NCBI GenBank assembly: GCA_015233375.1 | Contig: JADFXW010000005.1 | Location: forward strand, 541-41,027 | Origin: Candidatus Omnitrophota bacterium | GTDB lineage: Bacteria > Omnitrophota > Gorgyraeia > Zapsychrales > Fredricksoniimonadaceae | Length of the DNA stretch: 40,487 nt | Direction: 5' to 3' | Shown here: one piece after another, positions 11,416-20,273 of the stretch | How the letters are laid out: every line of letters begins with the position of its first letter | Position numbering within the stretch: the first letter of the stretch is position 1 | Translations under genes and position numbers: made by a program | Notes under the pieces: model-generated | The model's input: only the letters and a program-made list of their open reading frames with translations | Told to the model about the DNA's origin: nothing | Database searches by the model: none

Positions 11416-12579
11416 CTAAACCCGCCAGCTAAAATAGGGCCATCGATGTTGGTTTTTGTGGCTGTCATATTCGATAAAACCATCGGCTTGGGCTAAGGAG
11501 GCAAAATCACCCAAACCTCCTACGACCACTAATTTACCAGCTAAAACAGGTAAGAATTGAGTCAAATCTGATTGGATGTTAATATTTTCAGCAACCTCAA
11601 CAAATTCCTGTTTCACATCAAGCCCACTGGCCTTCTTTAAAAATGGGACAATATATCGAAAAGCACAGATTTGCGCAGATACAGGATTTCCAGGCAGGGC
11701 AAAAACAGGTTTCCCTCTTTGGGCTGTCCCAAACCAAAAAGGCTTGCCTGGCCTTTGGGAAACCTTGTGAAAAAGCTTTTTTATCCCAACCTTTGCCAAA
11801 ACCTTAGGCACATAATCAAAAGCTCCCATGGACAAACCGCCACTTAATATCACCACATCAAATTTTCCTAAAACTTCCTTAATACAATTAAATATCACCT
11901 GCTCATTATCAGGAGCATGAAAAATCTGGACGTCCCCTAGTTTAGCTTGATGGAATAACGCCTGTAATGCATACGAATTAGACAACCTGGTTTGATATTG
12001 CTTGATAGGCTTACTGATATCGACCAACTCATCACCTGTGGCTATCATCGCTATTTTAGGTAACGCGCTGACCTTAAATGTTGATTTTCCGACAATGGCT
12101 GCGGTTGCGATATGTGGAGCCAAAAGCTGGCAACCGTGTTTTAACAAGACCTTTCCCCTTTTCCCATCAGCAGCTTGAAAACGGATATTCTGGTTCTTTT
12201 TAACAATCGTCCAATCCTTAATTTCAGCTATATTACCTTCTAGATCAATTTGATCAATGGGTATAACACAATGACACCCTTTAGGCAAAACAGCGCCTGT
12301 CATGACACGTAAACAATAAGAAGAATTCTTTAAAGGTTTGGCTGCTATTCCTGGCGGAACAATGGCTTGGACATTAAACTGCCTGATGCCTTTTTGCCAA
12401 GCCTCAAAACTAATGGCAATACCGTCTAAAAGGCACTTGTCAAAAGGCGGTTGGTCACGATCGCTTTTTATATCTTCACGCAAAACACGACCTACTGCTT
12501 TTGAAAGTTGAATCGATTCAACAGCCAAAGGCTTGGCATGAGATAAGATAATCCTGATTGCTTCTGATGGAGAAACCAT
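11416..12579 (-). CDS. moeA: Molybdopterin molybdenumtransferase
   Basis: SDRDQPPFDKCLLDGIA, IATGDELV, LSGGLSMGAFDYVPKVL, ALPGNPVSA. Confidence 0.93.
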   Translation of the reverse strand: MVSPSEAIRIILSHAKPLAVESIQLSKAVGRVLREDIKSDRDQPPFDKCLLDGIAISFEAWQKGIRQFNVQAIVPPGIAAKPLKNSSYCLRVMTGAVLPKGCHCVIPIDQIDLEGNIAEIKDWTIVKKNQNIRFQAADGKRGKVLLKHGCQLLAPHIATAAIVGKSTFKVSALPKIAMIATGDELVDISKPIKQYQTRLSNSYALQALFHQAKLGDVQIFHAPDNEQVIFNCIKEVLGKFDVVILSGGLSMGAFDYVPKVLAKVGIKKLFHKVSQRPGKPFWFGTAQRGKPVFALPGNPVSAQICAFRYIVPFLKKASGLDVKQEFVEVAENINIQSDLTQFLPVLAGKLVVVGGLGDFASLAQADGFIEYDSHKNQHRWPYFSWRV

Positions 12580-12624
12580 AGACTTTATTATCTCACAGAT
12601 TTACAAGATAGCAAGTAAGTTGAC

Positions 12625-12697
12625 GAACGGACCTGGAACTAAAATGGGGACAGGCCAATTTTTTTGTCCTGTCCCCATTTTAGTTCCAGGTCCGTTC
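12625..12697. repeat. Perfect inverted repeat, 30 bp arms and 13 nt loop, abutting the TPR gene stop codon
   Basis: GAACGGACCTGGAACTAAAATGGGGACAGG-ccaatttttttgt-CCTGTCCCCATTTTAGTTCCAGGTCCGTTC. Confidence 0.97.
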
Positions 12698-13611
12698 TAG
12701 AAAAAACGAGGGTTGATAGAACGATCGTAAGGAAAACGAGGGTTATTCTGGCGATGAAGCATTAAAGAGACTTCTAGTAAATTCTGGGCCTCTTTGAGAC
12801 GCCCCATAGTTTTATAAATATTCGCCATATAGTAATAAACTTCAGGATTATTCTTCTCAATCAATAAACTTTTTTGAAAAAACTGCTCTGCCTGTGCTAA
12901 TTGCCCTTCTTCAAGAAGCCCAACCCCTAAATAAAGATATAAAGCATCTTTACAGGGCAACCCTCGGCCTAAAGCTGAATTGGCAAGAATGATCATTTTG
13001 TCATACTGTTTTAAATGATTTAAGGTTGATAATAATAAAATATAAGATTTTTCCAGGGCATTTTCCAACTGTTGGCCATAGGTATATTTAAAGTAAGGAC
13101 TTGCAGAAACCTGTCTGTAAATAATTGAAGTCTGCACTAAAAAAGCTGTTAACTTGGGATTTGCCCCAATAGCTTTAAATAAATATTGAGCGGACTCAGT
13201 CCACATGCCTTTTTTATAATAGATAACGCCTAAATTATAGTCAGGCCAAAACACATCCTGCCCGCCAAGCTGGGCAACATCTTTGTATAATTTAATGGCC
13301 CTTGCCTCATCACCCACATAATAACTGACATACCCAAGAAACTGTTTAGCAATCATATCATCTGGCACGTATTGCAAGATAAGCTCAAAATAATCCTTAT
13401 ATCCTTGCCATGACACCTTTTCATCTTTCGCCATTAAACCTTTTTCAAACAAAATTAACTGTGAAAAATCCCGGGCAGCAGAATTGAGGCGTCTTACCTT
13501 AATACGCTCATCAAGCGTCTTTAGATCTAAGCAGGTCAGACAAAAAATAAATATCACCAAGTAGATGACAGCAACCCTGCTAAAAAACCATTTAATTTGT
13601 TGGATAATCAT
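12697..13611 (-). CDS. TPR-repeat protein with N-terminal TM/signal anchor
   Basis: Repeats such as VFWPDYNLGVIYYKKGMWTESAQYLFKAIGANP and PEVYYYMANIYKTMGRLKEAQNLLEVSL. Confidence 0.85.
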   Translation of the reverse strand: MIIQQIKWFFSRVAVIYLVIFIFCLTCLDLKTLDERIKVRRLNSAARDFSQLILFEKGLMAKDEKVSWQGYKDYFELILQYVPDDMIAKQFLGYVSYYVGDEARAIKLYKDVAQLGGQDVFWPDYNLGVIYYKKGMWTESAQYLFKAIGANPKLTAFLVQTSIIYRQVSASPYFKYTYGQQLENALEKSYILLLSTLNHLKQYDKMIILANSALGRGLPCKDALYLYLGVGLLEEGQLAQAEQFFQKSLLIEKNNPEVYYYMANIYKTMGRLKEAQNLLEVSLMLHRQNNPRFPYDRSINPRFF

Positions 13612-13682
13612 ATTATTTCAAATTTTATTCGGGCGGACACAAGGTGTGCCCCAACGACCATAAGAAGCGTCCTGCTTATTAT

Positions 13683-13728
13683 GAACTCCCCCTAACCCCC
13701 TCTTTAATCGCTTCGCAAAGAGGGGGGG
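13683..13728. repeat. Interspersed palindromic element (copy 3)
   Basis: gaactccccctaaccccctctttaatcgcttcgcaaagagggggg. Confidence 0.85.
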
Positions 13729-13750
13729 ACATCTTGAACACGCATGATAA

Positions 13751-15868
13751 TTAACGATAAATTATAAAAAGGGCCACCAAACCTATTAATACCCCAAAAA
13801 ACAAAATTATTAAAGAATAATGAAAAAAATAGCGGCCAAAAGATCCAAAACGCAACACCACCTTTGATTCACCTGCGGGGACCCATAAACCCTTAAATGA
13901 ACCATTAGCCCTAAACAAATGGACTTCTTGGCCATTCACAAAAGCATGCCAATGGCTATGATAATTATCATTAATGACTAAAAACTCCTTATGAGACAAA
14001 TGCGTTTTTAAAATCCAGGTGTTTGAGTCGTGCTTCAAAACCGTCAATTCACCTAACGCCACAGGGTCAAAATCCGCGTTAAAGCTACGGGCCATATCAC
14101 CATGCATATTGTTCTGGATTCCCGCTTTCGCGGGAATGACAATATAAGAGGTATCCGCCCTTGGAACAAAGGCCAGATTAGCATGGGCTTTCATCGCATT
14201 TTGCAAATCAGTATAAAAATTGGGTGTTTCATCGTAAGGCTTCAGAATGTCATAAAAAATAAAGAGGTGTTGGCAATAACCATCAAACACCTCTGGATCA
14301 ATGTGATTAACCAGGTCCCCAAACCAATGGGAAGCATAATACAAATCAATTTTGTGTTTTCCTGTCACTTGATGAGTGTCCTCATAATGGGCAATAAATT
14401 TTTCTAATTGGAACAATTGTTTCTGTAAACTACTGTACACAGGAATTGACTGAATAAAAACAGCCAATAAAACCAACAAAAAACCAAGAAAACAGGAAAT
14501 CTTACGGTCATACAAAATCAATACTATAAAATAAATCAAACTCAATATAACAGCTAACCAATCAGTCCATAAAAGTCCTTGATGCGTTAATAAAAATAAA
14601 ACAAAAATCACATGAGCTGCAATGATAAAAAATAACCATTTTATTTTATGACCAGAAACCTCGATACACGAAAACAGGGATTTTAAAGCAGTCATGGCTA
14701 ATAATAAACCTGCGGGCAGTATTCCTAACCAAAAGAAATAATAAATGTTCCTGATAAATTTAAAACCCATGAGGTGTTCATACAAGAAGCGATGAAGACC
14801 TGAAGCTGTTGTAACCGTTACTAAAAAAAGCGCGAGAATATTAAACAACAAAAAGAAAATTAATTTGTTAACCCGTGCTGGTATAGTAACAAGTAAAATC
14901 AAGAAAAAGATAAACGGCAGGTAAATATCTCCCATGTCTAAATGAGCATGATCCGCAAAAAGTCGATCAAAGAAGCCATGGCTTATAAAATCTCCGCTTT
15001 TCACATGCTCCATGCTCACCGTCACTTCTGAAGCAGTTTTTGCCCCAGCATGCCGGTTTGGAAGAACAAATTCCCCAGCTTTCGAATCTTTATAAAAAAG
15101 AGCGCCAGGAACACATGCGGCTAATAAAAAAAACACACAAAACACGGAAAAAATTTTATTAATTTTAACAAAAGCCAGGCTGCCTTGCATAAACCCAACG
15201 AATTCTTTCCCATAAAACACCAAAACCGCCAAGATAAAAACAGTCAAAATCGTTATAAAGAAAAACGGGATATAGGTTGTGACCAACAACCCCAAGCATA
15301 AACACATCCCTAAAAAATGCCCCTTTTGAAAACGTTGAGCAAAACATAATAAAAAATAAAAAAACCAGACCACAGGAACAAAAATAATAATAATATAATT
15401 ATAAAAAATTTCCGTCGACCAAGAGGAATAAAGAAAAAGAAGATACGCTAAAAAGGCGCAAAAATGATCTTTTAAAAGAAGACGGGTTATCAAATACAAC
15501 GACCACCCTGCTAGAAAATAATAAAAACCTAGAAATATCAAATAGGCAAAAGAGCCGGGTAACCCAAACCCTTTTAAAATTAGTATTAGAATAAAAAATG
15601 GATTAACATCGCCCATCCTTCTTAAAAAGAAATCATTGGACGCCCCGTTAAACCAGGTCGGGTCCCATAATGGATAAACCCCACGACTTAAATTATCAGC
15701 ATAAAAACAAATATGGTTCGCGTAAGAGATAGCATCTTCATATAAAAGCAGGCGACCTGTAAAAAAATGCCAAAAACAAATCACCCATAAAATAAAGGGG
15801 AAAGATAAATAAAAAAATTCGTATCTGGAGGTGTGAGAGGAAAATTTATCAAGGAATGACTTAAACAT
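13751..15868 (-). CDS. Polytopic membrane protein, YfhO-like
   Basis: Many TM helices; C-terminal FLVINDNYHSHWHAFVNGQEVHLFRANGSFKGLWVPAGESKVVLRFG typical of YfhO-like proteins. Confidence 0.75.
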   Translation of the reverse strand: MFKSFLDKFSSHTSRYEFFYLSFPFILWVICFWHFFTGRLLLYEDAISYANHICFYADNLSRGVYPLWDPTWFNGASNDFFLRRMGDVNPFFILILILKGFGLPGSFAYLIFLGFYYFLAGWSLYLITRLLLKDHFCAFLAYLLFLYSSWSTEIFYNYIIIIFVPVVWFFYFLLCFAQRFQKGHFLGMCLCLGLLVTTYIPFFFITILTVFILAVLVFYGKEFVGFMQGSLAFVKINKIFSVFCVFFLLAACVPGALFYKDSKAGEFVLPNRHAGAKTASEVTVSMEHVKSGDFISHGFFDRLFADHAHLDMGDIYLPFIFFLILLVTIPARVNKLIFFLLFNILALFLVTVTTASGLHRFLYEHLMGFKFIRNIYYFFWLGILPAGLLLAMTALKSLFSCIEVSGHKIKWLFFIIAAHVIFVLFLLTHQGLLWTDWLAVILSLIYFIVLILYDRKISCFLGFLLVLLAVFIQSIPVYSSLQKQLFQLEKFIAHYEDTHQVTGKHKIDLYYASHWFGDLVNHIDPEVFDGYCQHLFIFYDILKPYDETPNFYTDLQNAMKAHANLAFVPRADTSYIVIPAKAGIQNNMHGDMARSFNADFDPVALGELTVLKHDSNTWILKTHLSHKEFLVINDNYHSHWHAFVNGQEVHLFRANGSFKGLWVPAGESKVVLRFGSFGRYFFHYSLIILFFGVLIGLVALFIIYR
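14111..14146. repeat. Palindromic repeat inside a CDS (encodes VIPAKAGIQ)
   Basis: CTGGATTCCCGCTTTCGCGGGAATGAC; hairpin ATTCCCGC/GCGGGAAT. Confidence 0.88.
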
Positions 15869-15904
15869 AGTATTTTATAGCAAGGTTTATAGACATCTTA
15901 AAAA

Positions 15905-15940
15905 GAACTCCCCCTACCCCCTCTTTAAAAAAAGAGGGGG
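15905..15940. repeat. Interspersed palindromic element (copy 4)
   Basis: gaactccccctaccccctctttaaaaaaagaggggg. Confidence 0.85.
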
Positions 15941-15972
15941 AAAAATTGCCCATGATTTAAATTTAAAAAAAA

Positions 15973-16494
15973 TCATAAAAATTTGCTGCGTATTTGGTAG
16001 ACGGCAATGCCAAAAGCAACAGCCACATTTAATGAATTCTTAATCCCATCCATATCAATTTCAATAGCCGCGTTGGCCCATTTGGCTAAAGAATCAGATA
16101 TCCCTTCAACCTCATTGCCAACCACCAAACATACAGGAAACTTAGGGGTAAAGGCATCATAACTCACCGCGCCTTGCATCTGCTCCAAAAGAACAATTTG
16201 ATACCCTTGAGTTTTTAATTCTTGGACCAAACTAACCGGGTCTTCTCTATATTCCCATGGGACATGATTTTCAGCGCCTAACGCGGTCTTTGCAATACCA
16301 CCTTGTGGAGGATAACCTGTAATACCGCAAAGCCAGACCTTTTGAATCCCTGCCCCATCCGCAGTCCTGAACATATTACCCACATTATGAAGACTGCGGA
16401 TATTATTTAAAAGAACACATAAAGGAAGCCTGCGATTCTTGACGCGTTGAACCTGCCGGGCAATGATTTCCTCATGGGAAAGCTTTCGAATCAT
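15973..16494 (-). CDS. TrmH/SpoU-family RNA methyltransferase
   Basis: LLNNIRSLHNVGNMFRTADGAGIQKVWLCGITGYPP...LVVGNEVEGIS...NSLNVAVAFGIAVYQ; ATGA overlap with the upstream gene. Confidence 0.93.
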   Translation of the reverse strand: MIRKLSHEEIIARQVQRVKNRRLPLCVLLNNIRSLHNVGNMFRTADGAGIQKVWLCGITGYPPQGGIAKTALGAENHVPWEYREDPVSLVQELKTQGYQIVLLEQMQGAVSYDAFTPKFPVCLVVGNEVEGISDSLAKWANAAIEIDMDGIKNSLNVAVAFGIAVYQIRSKFL

Positions 16495-18236
16495 GAAAGC
16501 TTCTCCCATTCACGAGTGACCTCTTCAACCAATGGTTTGATAATACCCTCTGAAAAATCAAACGAAATCCCGCTCGTAGTAAATAACTCTCTCAATGGTC
16601 TTGAACCGCCTAAAGCCAATCCCCTTTTATAATTTTCTAAAGCTTCTTTAAGATTGCGGCGTGCATGAAGCCATACCTGCAATGCACCTAACTGGGCAAT
16701 CCCGTATTCAATATAGTAGAATGGTACCTCAAAAATATGCAATTGCCTATGCCATAAATAACTTTTTATTTCTGACAAGCCATCCCAATCGATAAATTGA
16801 CCACCAAACTTGTCAAACAAACCATTCCAGGCCAAGGAACGCTCTTGATGAGAATGGTTTGGGTGTTCGTAAAGCCAATGTTGAAACGCGTCAATATTAG
16901 CCACCCACGCTAAAACCTGAATAATCCCTTCCAGATGTTCCCGGTTAGATCTTCTCACATCTTCTGGATCATAAAATTCACTTAAATAATCACTTCCTAA
17001 AAGTTCCATGGACATGGACGCCACTTCACAAAACTCCATCGGTGCATGACGGTAATCAACCATTGGGTCTGACGCACAAGCCATCGCATGAAAGGCATGA
17101 CCTGACTCATGTAATAAGGTGCGGACATCATCATCCACACCCACCGCATTCATAAAAATAAAAGGTTTTCTGGACTCATCCAGGGTGTTTTGGTATCCGC
17201 CAGGCGCCTTGCCCTTACGGTTTTCTAAATCTAAAAGCCCTAAACTATCCATTTCTTGAAATTGACGATTGAATTCAATATCCAATTTGTTAAAGATAGC
17301 GCCTGTGGATTGAATTAATTTCCTGGTGTCTTTAAAAGGTGAAAGGGGCTTTTTGCCTAATGGATCACAAGATGTGTCCCAAGGACGGAGTGATTTTAAT
17401 TTCATCTGTTGGCGCCTTGTATTCAAAATCTTTCCATTTAAAGGGACAATCCACTTTTCTATTGTCTGATGATATTTATGGCAATCTTCAGGGGTGTAAT
17501 CAAACCGATGATACGCTTTAAATTGATAATCAATAAAACTTTTATAACCTGCATTTTGGGCTATGGTATTTCGAAGATTAAAAAGCTTATCAAAAATTTC
17601 TTCAAATTTATCCTTATCTTGAAGGCGGCGCTGGGCTGAGGCTTGCCAGGCTCTTTGGCGCAAGGCGGAATCTGTTTCCTGCAAATATTTAGCCATCTGA
17701 GGCAAGGTCTGTTGGCGGCCTTCAAACATGACCGTCATGGCCCCTGAGAGTGTTTGATATTCCTGGGCCAATAAATCAACCTGTGTTTGCAAGGGCACAT
17801 TTTGTTCACAAAAAAGTTTTATGTCCTGTGAAATATCACGCTCATACACCTCATAGCGTTTTTTGTCTAAACCAAAAGACTTTTGGGCCTTCAGGTATTT
17901 ATGGTTTAACCGGTCGTTGATAGGCTTGACTGCTGGCGGAACTGTTTGTATAAAACGCGCATAAGCCTCTGTTCTTTGGGCATCATCTGTTTGGCAGGTC
18001 ATGCGGATATAAAGGATGGAACCTGCTTGAGACAAGCTCGCATCCAATTCAGAACGGTCCATGAGCCAACGTTCTAAGTCTTGGGCTGATTCTATATTCC
18101 TGGCCTCTAATTGTTGATAAAGGCTTTTGACCAGCTGAACATCAGTTAAATCAACCCCTTCTGGAACAAAGGATCGTTTTTGATAATAAGGTAATTGGTC
18201 TAAATCCATAACAACCTTTCTAAAAACGCTTGACAA
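16491..18236 (-). CDS. M3-family oligoendopeptidase (PepF-like)
   Basis: LLHESGHAFHAMA (HExxH zinc site), APMEFCEVASMSMELL. Confidence 0.92.
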   Translation of the reverse strand: MSSVFRKVVMDLDQLPYYQKRSFVPEGVDLTDVQLVKSLYQQLEARNIESAQDLERWLMDRSELDASLSQAGSILYIRMTCQTDDAQRTEAYARFIQTVPPAVKPINDRLNHKYLKAQKSFGLDKKRYEVYERDISQDIKLFCEQNVPLQTQVDLLAQEYQTLSGAMTVMFEGRQQTLPQMAKYLQETDSALRQRAWQASAQRRLQDKDKFEEIFDKLFNLRNTIAQNAGYKSFIDYQFKAYHRFDYTPEDCHKYHQTIEKWIVPLNGKILNTRRQQMKLKSLRPWDTSCDPLGKKPLSPFKDTRKLIQSTGAIFNKLDIEFNRQFQEMDSLGLLDLENRKGKAPGGYQNTLDESRKPFIFMNAVGVDDDVRTLLHESGHAFHAMACASDPMVDYRHAPMEFCEVASMSMELLGSDYLSEFYDPEDVRRSNREHLEGIIQVLAWVANIDAFQHWLYEHPNHSHQERSLAWNGLFDKFGGQFIDWDGLSEIKSYLWHRQLHIFEVPFYYIEYGIAQLGALQVWLHARRNLKEALENYKRGLALGGSRPLRELFTTSGISFDFSEGIIKPLVEEVTREWEKLS

Positions 18237-18257
18237 ATAATTTATTTGGATTATATT
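18230..18257 (+). promoter_or_regulatory. Sigma70-like promoter upstream of rpmB
   Basis: TTGACA (18230-18235), 16 nt spacer, TATATT (18252-18257). Confidence 0.6.
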
Positions 18258-18315
18258 TAAAATTCAAAATTTAAGCATTAAATTTAATGAATATTCTTAT
18301 TTGAGGTGCAAAAAC

Positions 18316-18543
18316 ATGAGATCTTGTATTGTTTGTTCTAAAAGTCCGACAACCGGAAAGAAATATAGACGCCGTGGTATGGAAAAGAGAAAAGGCGGTG
18401 CAGGTTCCAAAGTTGTCGGTAAAAGTTTCCGCACGGTTTTTCCTAATTTACAACGCATTAAAATTTCTTTAAACGGTAGTGTGCAACATGCGATGGTGTG
18501 CACAAGCTGTATTCAAGCCAATAAAGTCACTAAAGCGGCTTAA
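18316..18543 (+). CDS. rpmB: 50S ribosomal protein L28 (with CxxC pairs)
   Basis: MRSCIVCSKSPTTGKKYRRRGMEKRKGGAGSKVVGKSFRTVFPNLQRIKI...VCTSCIQANKV; GAGGTG RBS. Confidence 0.9.
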   Translation: MRSCIVCSKSPTTGKKYRRRGMEKRKGGAGSKVVGKSFRTVFPNLQRIKISLNGSVQHAMVCTSCIQANKVTKAA

Positions 18544-18558
18544 TTAAATTCTTAAAAA

Positions 18559-18592
18559 CAAGGACAGGTCTTAAAAGCCTGTCCTTTTTTTA
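18559..18592 (+). terminator. Rho-independent terminator of rpmB
   Basis: AGGACAGG...CCTGTCCTTTTTTT. Confidence 0.8.
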
Positions 18593-20269
18593 TGATTTAA
18601 TGTCCTTTAAGATAAGCTGCACCGTATCTGGCTTGTTCCAATCATCAATCGCTACAGAATAAGCTAAATCAATTTTTTTTCCAAGTTGAACCATGTCTTT
18701 CATGGAAGCCATCCCAAAACCTACCACACTTAATGTGCACGCCCCATCACTGACCCAAAATTTAATCGTATCCTTACCTAACACATTCACCGCGCTTTTG
18801 ACAACAACCTGCCTTGTACAAAACACAGGAGCAGGGTTTCCTTCTCCATGAGGTTCCATGGCACAAATAAAATTAACAAGAGACACATCAAGCATGCTTA
18901 AAGGCATATCATAATCAATCTCAAGCGTTGGGATAAAATTTTCCCGCGTCATGTTCTGTTTAGCAAAATCATTAATCGCAAGACGAAAATTCTCAATATT
19001 GTCATGTTTAAGCCTTAAACCAGCGGCCCGCTTATGTCCTCCATAATTATCTAATACACCCGCACAAGAACTCAAGGCTTCATGTAAATGGAAACCTTCT
19101 ATAGAACGGGCTGATCCTGTCCCTATACCACCTTCCACTGAAATGACCACGGTGGGTCGATAATATTTATCCACAATACGGCTGGCCACAATACCTAAAA
19201 CGCCTTTATGCCAGCCTTCTTTATGCACCACAATAATATCTTGGTTCTTAATGCCTTCGTTAGACTCAATCATTAAAAGCGCCTCTGTAATCACCTCACC
19301 TTGCATTTTTTGGCGGGTTTGATTATGCGCCTCAAGACTATGGGCCAACGCATACGCGTCGGTCTGATTCTCAGATAAAAGAAGATCTAAAGAAATAGAA
19401 GCCCTATCCATGCGGCCTGCGGCATTAAGCCTGGGGCCTAGCATAAAACCAATATAATGAGGTTTCATCTTTTTGCCCGCGATTTTGGCCACGTCCAACA
19501 AAGCTTTAATTCCTGGCTTACTACTCCGTTCAATATAAGGCATGCCATTCTTCACTAAAATGCGGTTCTCGCCAGATAACGGGACGACGTCAGCAACAGT
19601 CCCCAGAGCCACTAAATCAAGTTCCTCCATAGGTATGGACCCCAGCATCGCCTGCATTAATTTAGCGACCAGACCAACGGCAGATAAGCTTTTAAAAGGA
19701 TATAAACAATCATGCCTTTTAGGATTAATAACCGCTCTAGCATTCGGGAGTTTTAAACCTTCAGGCTCATGATGATCAATAATAATAACATCAATCCCTG
19801 CCTTATTAAGCGCATCCACAGGAGAAAAAGCATTAATACCGCAATCAACGCTTATCAACAGATTAATATCCTGGTCTTTGGCTAATTTGGCAATATCATC
19901 ATTCAAACCATACCCATCTTCCATGCGATGAGGAATATAATTAATAGTATTTATCTGCAGTTGATTCAACAAACGGCGAAGAAGGGCGCTTGAGGTCACG
20001 CCATCAACATCATAATCACCATAAATAAGAACCTTATCGCCATTCATTCGCGCAGCTTCAATACGCTCAACCGCCTTGTCCATGTCTGTAAGTAAGAAGG
20101 GATTATATAAAGAAGAGATATCCGCAGACATAAACATCCTTGCCTGGTCTAAAGAAGTAATCTTACGGTTTATTAAAAGCTGAGCTATGACAGGATGGAG
20201 CCCTAATGTATCACTGATGTGTTTTTGCAGGTTGGGGTCATGGGGTTTAATGAGCCATTGTCGGGTCAT
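18590..20269 (-). CDS. recJ: Single-stranded-DNA-specific exonuclease RecJ
   Basis: YGDYDVDGVTSSALL, ISVDCGINA, IDHHEP, RLNAAGRM, GGHKRAAGL. Confidence 0.97.
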   Translation of the reverse strand: MTRQWLIKPHDPNLQKHISDTLGLHPVIAQLLINRKITSLDQARMFMSADISSLYNPFLLTDMDKAVERIEAARMNGDKVLIYGDYDVDGVTSSALLRRLLNQLQINTINYIPHRMEDGYGLNDDIAKLAKDQDINLLISVDCGINAFSPVDALNKAGIDVIIIDHHEPEGLKLPNARAVINPKRHDCLYPFKSLSAVGLVAKLMQAMLGSIPMEELDLVALGTVADVVPLSGENRILVKNGMPYIERSSKPGIKALLDVAKIAGKKMKPHYIGFMLGPRLNAAGRMDRASISLDLLLSENQTDAYALAHSLEAHNQTRQKMQGEVITEALLMIESNEGIKNQDIIVVHKEGWHKGVLGIVASRIVDKYYRPTVVISVEGGIGTGSARSIEGFHLHEALSSCAGVLDNYGGHKRAAGLRLKHDNIENFRLAINDFAKQNMTRENFIPTLEIDYDMPLSMLDVSLVNFICAMEPHGEGNPAPVFCTRQVVVKSAVNVLGKDTIKFWVSDGACTLSVVGFGMASMKDMVQLGKKIDLAYSVAIDDWNKPDTVQLILKDIKS

Positions 20270-20273
20270 GAAA

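Noticed and set aside
12625-12697. Standard rho-independent terminator
   Set aside because: The stem is very strong but no T tract follows on the minus strand; T-rich sequence is only in the loop.
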